From assembly GCA_964521075.1 (NCBI GenBank), contig CAZFPI010000002.1, forward strand, positions 1 to 64,000: DNA of 64,000 nt. The letters are read 5' to 3'. A program made the translations under genes and the position numbers. This DNA comes from Sterolibacterium sp964521075 (GTDB lineage: Bacteria > Pseudomonadota > Gammaproteobacteria > Burkholderiales > Rhodocyclaceae). Numbering within the stretch: the stretch's first letter is position 1; every line of letters begins with the position of its first letter. Positions 43,414 to 50,695 of this stretch are shown piece by piece. Below the pieces are notes generated by a model. It ran no database searches. It saw only the letters and a list, made by a program, of their open reading frames with translations, and was not told the origin of the DNA.

Positions 43414-43860
43414 TCAGTGAATTCCGGCGGGATCAAACCCCGCAGGCAGCATGGCCGGTAACCACGCCCGCCCCGTGAAGGCGCGCATATGCCCCCCCGA
43501 GAACAGCACCAGATCAGGCCGCTGAATCACGACCTGCGAACGCCCGGCCATCGGCAGTCTGGCCGTCTCGGCGACAAAAACATCGAAATGACTCCCCAGC
43601 AATTCGCGCAGATCCGGCATGAACGGCCCGGCCCAGGCCAGCGCGAACACCCGCCCGCCTGCCGCCACATACTCGTGCACCACGACACCATTGGCCCGGC
43701 TCGTCGTCTGTACGCTGTAATCCGCCCCGGCGGGCGTGGCGAAATGGCGGGTCTCGTCGCTGGCCCCAGGGGCATCGCCCAGGGCGGCCAGGCAGGTTCC
43801 CGCGAAAAGCGGCAAGCCCAGAAAGATCAGCAGCTGAAAAATGGAACGCAGAAATGTCAC
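43414..43860 (-). CDS. DUF2844 secreted protein
   Basis: 148 residues. A Sec signal peptide (IFQLLIFLGLPLFAGTCLA, cut before ALGDAP) is followed by a domain with RHFATPAGADYSVQTTS, GVVVHEYVAAGGRVFALAWAGP and RSQVVIQRPDLVLFSGGHMRAFTGRAW, matching the DUF2844 pattern. Unknown function, presumably periplasmic. It is the upstream partner of the DUF3443 gene in a two-gene operon. Confidence 0.83.
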   Translation of the reverse strand: MTFLRSIFQLLIFLGLPLFAGTCLAALGDAPGASDETRHFATPAGADYSVQTTSRANGVVVHEYVAAGGRVFALAWAGPFMPDLRELLGSHFDVFVAETARLPMAGRSQVVIQRPDLVLFSGGHMRAFTGRAWLPAMLPAGFDPAGIH

Positions 43861-44022
43861 AAAAATCCCCTCGTCATCGGCCGATCCAAAGACATCAACA
43901 GGTGTGCATATTACGCCACAGCGTGACGCAATTCACGCAAGCCTGTTCTGCCTGCCACTAAAGTTATGCCCGCTCCAGACGTATGAGTAATCAAGACCGG
44001 ACAAACATCAAAGGAGAACGAA

Positions 44023-44283
44023 ATGTTGCACCTGGCTCTGGCCTCCCAAAGCCCCTCCCGGCCAAGCTCGCAGGAAAAAGCGCGCGACGAACGCAGGAAT
44101 CTGATTCCGCAACTGCACCGCCTGGCCGATGAGCTGGCCATCATCCTGCAATCCGGCCATGCCGCGCAAGCCCGCCAGCTGACCCGGCAACTGCTCATGC
44201 CCCCCATCGCCTGGGGCTTTCTCGCCGCCTGCCTGCAGAAAAAACAGATCCCGGCAGAGATGATCGAAGGTTTGCTGTCCTGA
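44023..44283 (+). CDS. small unknown protein with strong ribosome-binding site
   Basis: 86 residues, unrecognised. AAAGGAGAACGAAATG gives a near-ideal Shine-Dalgarno, which argues that this is a real gene. The middle is amphipathic helix (RNLIPQLHRLADELAIILQSGHAAQARQLTRQLL), followed by MPPIAWGFLAACLQKKQIPAEMIEGLLS. No membrane helix or signal peptide is clear. It lies alone between divergent and convergent neighbours. It could be a small helical regulator or binding protein, but no function can be assigned. Confidence 0.6.
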   Translation: MLHLALASQSPSRPSSQEKARDERRNLIPQLHRLADELAIILQSGHAAQARQLTRQLLMPPIAWGFLAACLQKKQIPAEMIEGLLS

Positions 44284-44310
44284 GCATTCAGGCAGGCAAC
44301 GATTCAGACG

Positions 44311-45357
44311 TCATGCCATAAGGGAACGGTAGCGGTATCGCCCGTCGGCATCCTGAAAACGCTCGAGCCTGCCTTGTCGGGCCAGATGTGTCAGATGCGC
44401 CAGTGCTTCGCCCATGGCCATCATCTCGTCCATGGGAGCGTCGATGGCGCGATGGGCAAAAAGCTGGCGGGAGGCTTCGTAAGCGGTGGGCGTGGCGGTG
44501 GCGCAAATCCGAAAGAGGGTGTCGAGCTGGTTTTGGTGGTGGCGGTGTAGCTGGGCCACGCGGGTGGCCAGGCCGCGATAGGGCAGGTCGTGGGAAGGCA
44601 GGATCAGCGTGTCTTCCGGGAGCTGGCTCAGACGATCCAGCGAATCGAACCAGCCAGCGAGCAGATCGGCTTCGGGTTCAGTCGGCAAGACGCTGACGTT
44701 GGAGGTGATGCGGGGCAAAAGCTGGTCACCGGCGATCAGCACGCCTTCTTCGGCGCAGTGGAGCAGCATGTGTTCGGTGACATGGCCTTCGCCCAGATGA
44801 AGTTGCCAGCTTCGCTCGCCCAGCCTGAGCGTTTCGCCATGACGCAGGCGGCGGAAGCTGGCGGGCGGATCGCTGACCAGTTTTCCGGCGGCGCAAAGCA
44901 TGGCGTAGATGGCGGGCAGGCGGTCATCAGGCATGCCCGACCGGTAAAAATACTGCCGGTGCGCCCAGGGCAGTTCGTCGCCCTGCCGGGTGTGGGTGGC
45001 CAGAACACGCAGGGTGTAATACTCGCCGTGGCTGATGTAGAAGGGGACTTGCAGCCGGTCGATGAGCCAGCCTGCAAGGCCCGCGTGGTCGAAGTGATGA
45101 TGGGTGCACAACACGCCCGTGAGCGGGCAGCCCGCCAGCGGGCCGTCAAAGAGCTGCACCCACAGCTGGCGTGTGCGCTCGTCCCCGATGCCGGTGTCGA
45201 CGAGCAGCCAGCCTCCATCATCGCGGATCAGGTAAAGGTTGATGTGGTCGAGGGCCAGCGGCAGCGGCATCCGCAGCCATTTGACGTTTGGCGTGAGATC
45301 GAACACCTCCACCCCGGGCCGGGGTGGTTCGGTGCAGGGGTAGTGCAGGGTGTCCAA
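44311..45357 (-). CDS. metallo-beta-lactamase-fold hydrolase
   Basis: 348 residues. MBL motif THHHFDHAG near residue 85, VDTGIGD before it, a second-metal HVTEH near 193, DQLLPRIT and a late His in PSHDLPYRG, so both zinc sites look complete. Similar proteins occur with CoA and steroid or aromatic degradation genes as candidate thioesterases or lactonases. A TTG start at 45357 sits 2 bases after the chsE2 stop; an ATG at 45270 would remove conserved N-terminal residues. Last gene of the side-chain degradation operon, hence perhaps a CoA-thioester or lactone hydrolase (inference). Confidence 0.82.
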   Translation of the reverse strand: MDTLHYPCTEPPRPGVEVFDLTPNVKWLRMPLPLALDHINLYLIRDDGGWLLVDTGIGDERTRQLWVQLFDGPLAGCPLTGVLCTHHHFDHAGLAGWLIDRLQVPFYISHGEYYTLRVLATHTRQGDELPWAHRQYFYRSGMPDDRLPAIYAMLCAAGKLVSDPPASFRRLRHGETLRLGERSWQLHLGEGHVTEHMLLHCAEEGVLIAGDQLLPRITSNVSVLPTEPEADLLAGWFDSLDRLSQLPEDTLILPSHDLPYRGLATRVAQLHRHHQNQLDTLFRICATATPTAYEASRQLFAHRAIDAPMDEMMAMGEALAHLTHLARQGRLERFQDADGRYRYRSLMA

Positions 45358-45359
45358 AC

Positions 45360-46535
45360 TCAGCGCGAACGCGGCATACGAAGGCCAAACTGGGCGATGA
45401 GATCACGCTGGAGTTCGTTCACGCCACCGCCGAAGGTGTTGATGGTGGCGGCGCGGTACTCTTCTTCGAGCAGCCCCTTGAATTCCGCCGCTTCGCTGCC
45501 GAGGCGATACAGGCCGCCCATGCCGAGAATTTCCAGCAGGCGACGGAAGACGAAGATCATGGTTTCGGAACCATAGACCTTGGAGGCCGAGGCCAGGCCG
45601 ACATCCATGCGACCGGCGTTCAGGTCGCAGGAGATGCGGTAGTTGAGCAGACGCATGGCTTCGATCTGGCTGTAGGCTTCGGCCAGGGCGCGGCGAACCC
45701 AGGGCTCGTCGACGGCGCGACGGCCGTTTTCGTCCGGTGTCTTGGCCCAGGCGAGCACTTTCTGGAAGGCCCCCGTCGCCTTGACGCCGAACGCGCCGAG
45801 GCCGACACGTTCATGATTGAGCTGCGAGGTGATGAGCTTCCAGCCGCCGTGAAGCTGCCCAACCAGCATGTTGGCGGGCACTTTGACGTTGTCGTAGTAG
45901 GTGGCGTTGGTGCGGTGGCCGACGGTGTGGATGGGCGTGAGCGAATAGCCGGGCAGTTTCGTGTCGACGATGAGGATGGAAATGCCTTTGTGGCGTTTTT
46001 CCTCCGGATGGGTGCGGCAGGCGAGCCAGATGTAGTCGGCCGATTCGGCATCGGAAGTGAAAAGCTTGCTGCCGTTGACGACGAAGTGGTCGCCTTCCTG
46101 CACCGCGCTGGTGGAGAGCGTGGCCAGATCCGTACCCGCATTGCCTTCGGTGTAGCCGATGGCGAAATGCAGTTCGCCCGCAGCGATGCCGGGCAGGAAT
46201 TTTTTCTTGTGCTCTTCGGAGCCGTTGGCCATGAGGGCCGGGCCGACGGTGTTGACCGTCACGAAGGGGAGGGTTGCGCCGGCCAGAAACACTTCTTCGA
46301 AGAAGATGAGCTGTTCGATCGGCGTGTAGCCACGGCCGCCGTATTCCTTGGGCCAGCCGACGGCCAGCCAGCCGTCACGGCCCATCTGGCGGCAGAGGTT
46401 CTTGTAGGCTTCATGACGTTCGTCGCCGTCTTCACGACGCAGGGCGACGCGAATTTCTTCGGTCATGATCTTGTTGAAATAGGCGCGGATTTCCTTGCGT
46501 AGCGCCTTTTGTTCCGGGGTCAAATCGACAAACAT
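45360..46535 (-). CDS. chsE2: acyl-CoA dehydrogenase, FadE29/ChsE2-like subunit
   Basis: 391 residues, acyl-CoA dehydrogenase fold: MFVDLTPEQKALRKEIRAYF, MGRDGWLAVGWPKEYGGRGY, AIGYTEGNAGTDLATL, NGSKLFTSDAESADYIWLA, TSQLNHERVGLGAFG (with the likely catalytic Glu), and a C-terminal FGGGVNELQRDLIAQFGL. The N-terminus closely recalls mycobacterial FadE29 (ChsE2), which pairs with FadE28 (ChsE1) in an alpha2beta2 enzyme that desaturates the propionyl-CoA side chain of 3-oxo-pregnene-20-carboxyl-CoA. The partner gene lies just upstream. Function assigned by family plus operon. Confidence 0.8.
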   Translation of the reverse strand: MFVDLTPEQKALRKEIRAYFNKIMTEEIRVALRREDGDERHEAYKNLCRQMGRDGWLAVGWPKEYGGRGYTPIEQLIFFEEVFLAGATLPFVTVNTVGPALMANGSEEHKKKFLPGIAAGELHFAIGYTEGNAGTDLATLSTSAVQEGDHFVVNGSKLFTSDAESADYIWLACRTHPEEKRHKGISILIVDTKLPGYSLTPIHTVGHRTNATYYDNVKVPANMLVGQLHGGWKLITSQLNHERVGLGAFGVKATGAFQKVLAWAKTPDENGRRAVDEPWVRRALAEAYSQIEAMRLLNYRISCDLNAGRMDVGLASASKVYGSETMIFVFRRLLEILGMGGLYRLGSEAAEFKGLLEEEYRAATINTFGGGVNELQRDLIAQFGLRMPRSR

Positions 46536-46577
46536 GTTTGATCTTTCGCGGTCAGGTTGGGCCAGTTGGCAAGGGAA

Positions 46578-47690
46578 TCAGAGTTCGACGCCGACGGTTT
46601 CCGGCTTCGCCAGCCAGTCGCCCAGGGCTTGCAGGTCGGCTGTCGCGCCGCCTAACGAGAGCTCCAGCGCGCGGCTCCAGTAGAGGAAACGGTGGATCGG
46701 GTAGCTCACGTCGGAGCCCATGCCGCCGTGCATGTGGGAGCAGGCGTGGGAGACGCGATGGGCGCATTCGCAGGCCCAGTATTTGGCAACACGCGCCGCA
46801 CCTTCGGCTTCGAGCCCGTTGTCCAGTCGCCAGCACAGTTGCCAGAGGGTCGAGCGCAGGGCTTCGATGTCGATGTAGCAGTCTGCCGAACGCGCGCCGA
46901 TGACCTGGAAGCTGCCGATGGGGCGGTCGAACTGGATACGCTGGCTGGTGTATTCGACGGTGCGGCGCAGGTCTTCGGCGGCCACCCCGAGTTGCAGCGC
47001 GGCCAGGCAGGCCAGCGCGCGCTGTTCCAGCCAGGGCAAGGCTTCAGGCGGCAGGGCGTGGTCGTTGCCCACGAGTGCCGATTTGAAAATCAGGTCGGCG
47101 GCGGGTTCGGCGTGGGTCAGCATGCCTTTCGTCTTTTCGATGCCCGGGGTCGTGGATTCGATGATGAACAGGCGCGCGCCTTCTGGGGTTTCGGCGGCAA
47201 CGATCGCAAGCTGTGCCGTAGCACCCAGCGGCACGGCGACGGCGCGGCCATCGAGCTGCCAGCCCTGCGGCGTGAGCCGGGCTTGCAGGGGCTGGCCACG
47301 CGAGGCCGAAAGGCCGTCGAGGGAGAGCGTGGCCAGTGCCGTGCCCGCCAGCAGTTTTTCCAGCCAGGCGGCCTTGAGCGAAGCCGGGGCGAATTTCGCC
47401 AGCGCGGCGGTGGCAAGCTGCTGACGCCACAGCGGAACGGGGGCGACGAAGCGGCCTTGCTGTTCGAGGGCGAGCATGAGTTCGGTCATGCCCAGCCCGC
47501 TACCGCCGTCGGCTTCGGGGAGGGTCAGGCCCAGCAGGCCGGTTTCGGCGAGCTGTTGCCAGAGGGCTGCGTCGTAGTCCTTGCCGCTATCCCAGAAGGC
47601 ACGAATCTGGTCGTCGTTGCAGTAGTCGGCGAACACGCTGCCCGCCATGTCGGCGATGGCGCGTTGTTCTTCGCTGAAATCGAAATTCAT
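46578..47690 (-). CDS. chsE1: acyl-CoA dehydrogenase, FadE28/ChsE1-like subunit
   Basis: 370 residues, shorter than usual acyl-CoA dehydrogenases. MNFDFSEEQRAIADMAGSVF, LGLTLPEADGGSGLGMTELM, then a degenerate middle (no TEP-type loop), and a C-terminus with YTSQRIQFDRPIGSFQVI and HGGMGSDVSYPIHRFLYWSR. The reduced flavin and substrate motifs are what one expects of the ChsE1 half of a heteromeric steroid dehydrogenase. The start at 47690 excludes 25 residues encoded by a repeat-containing spacer. Follows ltp2 and precedes chsE2 by 42 bases. Confidence 0.78.
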   Translation of the reverse strand: MNFDFSEEQRAIADMAGSVFADYCNDDQIRAFWDSGKDYDAALWQQLAETGLLGLTLPEADGGSGLGMTELMLALEQQGRFVAPVPLWRQQLATAALAKFAPASLKAAWLEKLLAGTALATLSLDGLSASRGQPLQARLTPQGWQLDGRAVAVPLGATAQLAIVAAETPEGARLFIIESTTPGIEKTKGMLTHAEPAADLIFKSALVGNDHALPPEALPWLEQRALACLAALQLGVAAEDLRRTVEYTSQRIQFDRPIGSFQVIGARSADCYIDIEALRSTLWQLCWRLDNGLEAEGAARVAKYWACECAHRVSHACSHMHGGMGSDVSYPIHRFLYWSRALELSLGGATADLQALGDWLAKPETVGVEL

Positions 47691-47722
47691 ATCGATGATC
47701 CTTGTTGATGTTCCGCTTGACA

Positions 47723-47817
47723 CCGTTCGCCCCGTAGGGGCAACCTTTACGGTTGCCCTTGCCAAAGGAAGCCCCCCTCTCGAGGGTTCCCTTCGGTCAC
47801 AGGCGCAGCCCGAACGG
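47723..47817. repeat. inverted repeat element between ltp2 and chsE1
   Basis: The outer ends CCGTTCG and CGAACGG are complementary, and inside is a perfect hairpin GGGCAACC-TTTAC-GGTTGCCC (47738-47758). The word CCCCGTAGGGGC is shared with the interior of the MITE-like element at 16402. It fills most of the 159-bp spacer within an otherwise compact operon. Confidence 0.6.
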
Positions 47818-47849
47818 GAAAGGTACTGCGCGCTTGCGTCACCCGCCGC

Positions 47850-49022
47850 TTACATTCTGCCCAGAATCGCCCCGCCCGTCGGCACGCCGACGCCGGAGGT
47901 GACGAGTGCGTGTTTCACGTCCTTCTTCGGTTGATTGACCGAGGTGCCACGGACCAGGCGCGTGGCTTCGACGATGCCATTAACACCGTGAATGTAGGCC
48001 TCCGACAATTGACCGCCGTGGGTGTTGGTCGGCAGGCGGCCATTCGGGCGCAGATTGCCGTCGAGCACGAACTTCGCCGCTTCGCCGAATTCACAGAAGC
48101 CCCAGGATTCGAGCTGCATCAGGACGATGGAGGAGAAGGCGTCATAAATGACGGCGGCGTCGATGTCCTTCGCGCTCAAACCGCACTGGGCGTAGGCGTG
48201 TTTGGCGGCGATGTCCATTTCGGGGATGCGGCCGATTTCGGCGCGGTAGAAGGAGGTCATCTCCTCCTGATCCTTGGGCGAACACTGGGCCACACCGTTG
48301 ATGAGCACACCGGGCTGTTTGAGGTCGCGGGCGCGCTCGGGAGTGGTGACGATCACTGCAGAGCCGCCGTCGCTTTCCTGGCAGCAGTCAAAGAGACGCA
48401 GCGGGTCGCAGATGCGGCGGGCGTTGTTGTAATCAGCACGGGTGAAGGGCTGGTTGTAGAAGAAGGCCGCCGGGTTCTTGACGGCGTATTCACGCGTGGT
48501 GTGGGCGATTTCGAACAGGGCGTCTTCGGTGCAGCCGGTCAGGTGCATGTAACGCTGGGTGTACATGGCGACCCAGGAGGTCGGGGTAAGCAGGCCGTAG
48601 GGCGTGTACCAGCCGTAGTGGATCGCGCTGCCGGTAATCAGCGAGCCGGACACGCCTGCCGAGTAGCGGTGGCCCGAACGGCCATTGAGCGCGCGGTAGC
48701 AGACCACCACTTCGGCCATGCCGGTGGCGACTGCCATGGCCGCCTGCAGCAGTGTGCCGGTGGCAGCCCCGCCGCCGTAAGGCACGCGGGAGAAGAAGCT
48801 CAGGTCGTTGCAGCCGAGCGCGCGGGCGACGTCGACCTCTTCGTTCTGGTCCATGGTGAAGGTCACCATGCCGTCGACGTCGGAAGCCTTGAGGCCAGCG
48901 TCGTCGAGCGCGGCGCGAACGGCTTCGGCGGCGAGCGACAGCTCCGAGCGGCCGGAGTTCTTGGAGAATTCCGTCGAGCCGATGCCGACGATGGCGGATT
49001 TATTGGCGATATTGGCAACCAT
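47850..49022 (-). CDS. ltp2: thiolase-fold steroid side-chain aldolase (Ltp2-like)
   Basis: 390 residues, SCP-x/thiolase-like 'lipid transfer protein' family: AIVGIGSTEFSKNSGRSELSLAAEAVRAALDDAGL, SFFSRVPYGGGAATGTLLQAA, CQESDGGSAVIVTT, VIYDAFSSIVLMQLE and NTHGGQLSEAYIHGVNGIVEA. It lacks a typical thiolase Cys in CxSG context, consistent with Ltp2, which acts with the DUF35 part of ChsH2 as a retro-aldolase releasing propionyl-CoA and a 17-ketosteroid. The ATG at 49022 has AAGGAGG 8 bases upstream and lies just after the chsH1 stop. Confidence 0.82.
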   Translation of the reverse strand: MVANIANKSAIVGIGSTEFSKNSGRSELSLAAEAVRAALDDAGLKASDVDGMVTFTMDQNEEVDVARALGCNDLSFFSRVPYGGGAATGTLLQAAMAVATGMAEVVVCYRALNGRSGHRYSAGVSGSLITGSAIHYGWYTPYGLLTPTSWVAMYTQRYMHLTGCTEDALFEIAHTTREYAVKNPAAFFYNQPFTRADYNNARRICDPLRLFDCCQESDGGSAVIVTTPERARDLKQPGVLINGVAQCSPKDQEEMTSFYRAEIGRIPEMDIAAKHAYAQCGLSAKDIDAAVIYDAFSSIVLMQLESWGFCEFGEAAKFVLDGNLRPNGRLPTNTHGGQLSEAYIHGVNGIVEATRLVRGTSVNQPKKDVKHALVTSGVGVPTGGAILGRM

Positions 49023-49024
49023 GT

Positions 49025-49453
49025 TCAAGCCTCCTTGGGCAGGGCGACTCGCACCGTGCCGTTCATATGCGTGCCCCAGACGTTATTCACTCCTTCCACC
49101 GCGACCGAGACCACGCCGGTGGCGTCATCCTTGGCCTTGACTTCGCCGGTGATGGTCATGACGAAACCGGGCAGATTAGGGGCACCCAGCTTGATGTCGA
49201 TGCCTTTCAACGTCGAGTCCGGGCCGGCCCAGTCGGTGACGAAGCGGCCCATGAAGCCGTTGCTGGTGATGATGTTCATGAAGACATCGGAAAGCCCGGT
49301 GGCCTGGGCAACTTTCTTGTCGTGGTGCACGGGCGTGAAATCGCGCGAAGCCAGGGCAGAGCCGATGATGAGGCCGGAGGTGATGTCGATCTTCAACTCG
49401 GGCAGCTTGTCGCCGACTTTCACCTGGCCGTATTTCAGGGTATTCAGATTCAT
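49025..49453 (-). CDS. chsH1: MaoC-like hydratase subunit (ChsH1-like)
   Basis: 142 residues, single hot-dog domain. Hydratase-2 motif SRDFTPVHHD with Asp38 and His43/44, GLSDVFMNIITSNGFMGRFVTDWAGP, and a C-terminal NVWGTHMNGTVRVALP. In actinobacteria ChsH1 pairs with the MaoC half of ChsH2 to hydrate the steroid-17(20)-ene-CoA. The gene lies between chsH2 (18-base gap) and ltp2, the same trio as Rv3540c-Rv3542c. Confidence 0.83.
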   Translation of the reverse strand: MNLNTLKYGQVKVGDKLPELKIDITSGLIIGSALASRDFTPVHHDKKVAQATGLSDVFMNIITSNGFMGRFVTDWAGPDSTLKGIDIKLGAPNLPGFVMTITGEVKAKDDATGVVSVAVEGVNNVWGTHMNGTVRVALPKEA

Positions 49454-49471
49454 GATGTTTTCTCTCCGTAA

Positions 49472-50437
49472 TCAGGCCAGATAGAACTGTGGCAGCCAGG
49501 TCTTTTCATCTACCTTTTCGACCTTGCCCTTGACCTTCATGCCGATCTTGATGGCTTCCGGCTCGCAGCCAACGAGGTTGGCGACGAGGTTCGTGCCTTC
49601 GGAGAGCTTCACGACGGCGCAGATGAGCGGGTAGGGGTAGCCCGGGAATTTCGGGTAGTGCATCTGGGTGAAGCTGATGATCTCGCCTTCGAGTTTCGAT
49701 TCGATCGAATCCCATTCGGTGGACTGGCATTCGCCGCACATCGGGCGCGGTGGGTGGCGCAGGGTGTTGCAGCTCTTGCAACGCTGGATCAGGAGTTTGC
49801 CGGCATCGACGGCTTCCCACCACCAGGCGTTGTCGTGGCCACGCGGCGAGGCAATGCGGGTGGCCACGGCGGGCGTGGCATCGGCTTCAGAAGCAGCGGC
49901 CGGGGCGGCATCGGCATTGGGGATGAATTTCAGGCAGCGGAAGACCTGACGGCCGACTTCTTCCTTGTTCTGGTCGGTGAAGGTGGTGGTCGTCTCGATG
50001 AAGTAGCCCACGCCACGCTGTGTTGCCTTGGGTTCGGAGATGCTGGAGATGATGGTGTGGGCAAACACCTGGTCATCCGGACGCAGATCGCGGAAGTATT
50101 CGCTGTTGGTGTTGGTGCCGAGCACGCCGGTAAAGCCATGGGCATCGAAAACATTGTGCAGTTCGCGTTGCAGGTCGACGGCCGGCTTCTGGCACATGGG
50201 GTAGCCTTCCATGCTCCAGATCTGCAGCATGGTCGGCGGCGCGATGATGCCTTTTTTGCCTGACTTCGCCGCTGCGGCCTCGTCGGTATAGACGGGGTTT
50301 TCGTCACCCGTGACTTCAGCCCAGTGACGGATCATGGCTTTGTTGACATCATCCTTGCCGCGCTTTGGCGCGCCAAGTTCCCGGCCGACATAGGCACGAA
50401 TCTTTTCTTCAAACGCCTTGGTTTCTTCAGGAGTCAT
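49472..50437 (-). CDS. chsH2: MaoC-DUF35 fusion (ChsH2-like): hydratase and aldolase partner
   Basis: 321 residues in two parts. Residues 1 to about 165 are a MaoC-like hot-dog domain (RHWAEVTGDENPVYTDEAAA, LQRELHNVFDAHGFTGVLGTN). After an Ala-rich linker, residues about 195-321 are DUF35: a zinc ribbon with Cys220, 223, 234 and 237 (CKSC and CGEC) and an OB-fold (GEIISFTQMHYPKFPGYPYPLICAVVKLSEGTNLVANLVG). This bipartite layout is the hallmark of ChsH2, which contributes to hydration with ChsH1 and to carbon-carbon cleavage with Ltp2. First gene of the operon, divergent from the TonB receptor. Confidence 0.85.
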   Translation of the reverse strand: MTPEETKAFEEKIRAYVGRELGAPKRGKDDVNKAMIRHWAEVTGDENPVYTDEAAAAKSGKKGIIAPPTMLQIWSMEGYPMCQKPAVDLQRELHNVFDAHGFTGVLGTNTNSEYFRDLRPDDQVFAHTIISSISEPKATQRGVGYFIETTTTFTDQNKEEVGRQVFRCLKFIPNADAAPAAASEADATPAVATRIASPRGHDNAWWWEAVDAGKLLIQRCKSCNTLRHPPRPMCGECQSTEWDSIESKLEGEIISFTQMHYPKFPGYPYPLICAVVKLSEGTNLVANLVGCEPEAIKIGMKVKGKVEKVDEKTWLPQFYLA

Positions 50438-50695
50438 GGTTCATTTCCCGGTAAGTCAAAGAGGGGCAATTTCATGGATACGAAAGCATACCCAAGTAAC
50501 GCCAGGGTGCGTCTGAATCTACGCGAATCCCCCTGCAGGCTCCTCGTCTGATCGGACGATACCTGTGGAAGGCGAGTAACCCTGCTTCAAACAAGGTCAC
50601 ACAACCCGAATCATCCGTAATAAACTCCGCAGGCTGTTTTTTTGGCAAACACTTGCCAACTGCCTGTTTCCTCCCCCGAATCTCAGGAGAATCCC
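50438..50695. promoter_or_regulatory. divergent regulatory region between chsH2 and the TonB receptor
   Basis: 258 bases with no convincing gene. It must carry both promoters. The only clear element is the near-perfect palindrome at 50544-50559. A TAATAA at 50620-50625 could be a -10 box for the receptor, but no good -35 is visible. Confidence 0.55.
50544..50559. promoter_or_regulatory. candidate operator palindrome TCGTCTGATCGGACGA
   Basis: Arms TCGTC/GACGA are perfect inverted repeats around TGATCG, with only one mismatched pair in the 16 bases. It is centred in the divergent promoter region. It has the size of a TetR or GntR family site; no regulator gene is adjacent in this window. Confidence 0.45.

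Noticed and set aside
47910..49484. 524-codon open frame antisense to ltp2 and chsH1
   Set aside because: Shadow frame; crosses two real genes that have good ribosome-binding sites.
50324..50551. 75-codon frame in the chsH2-receptor intergenic region
   Set aside because: Starts inside chsH2 on the opposite strand, has no ribosome-binding site, and its sequence looks like random regulatory DNA.
50438..50695. KstR-type operator (TnnAACnnGTTnnA) for the sterol genes
   Set aside because: No matching sequence found; the palindrome present is of a different type.
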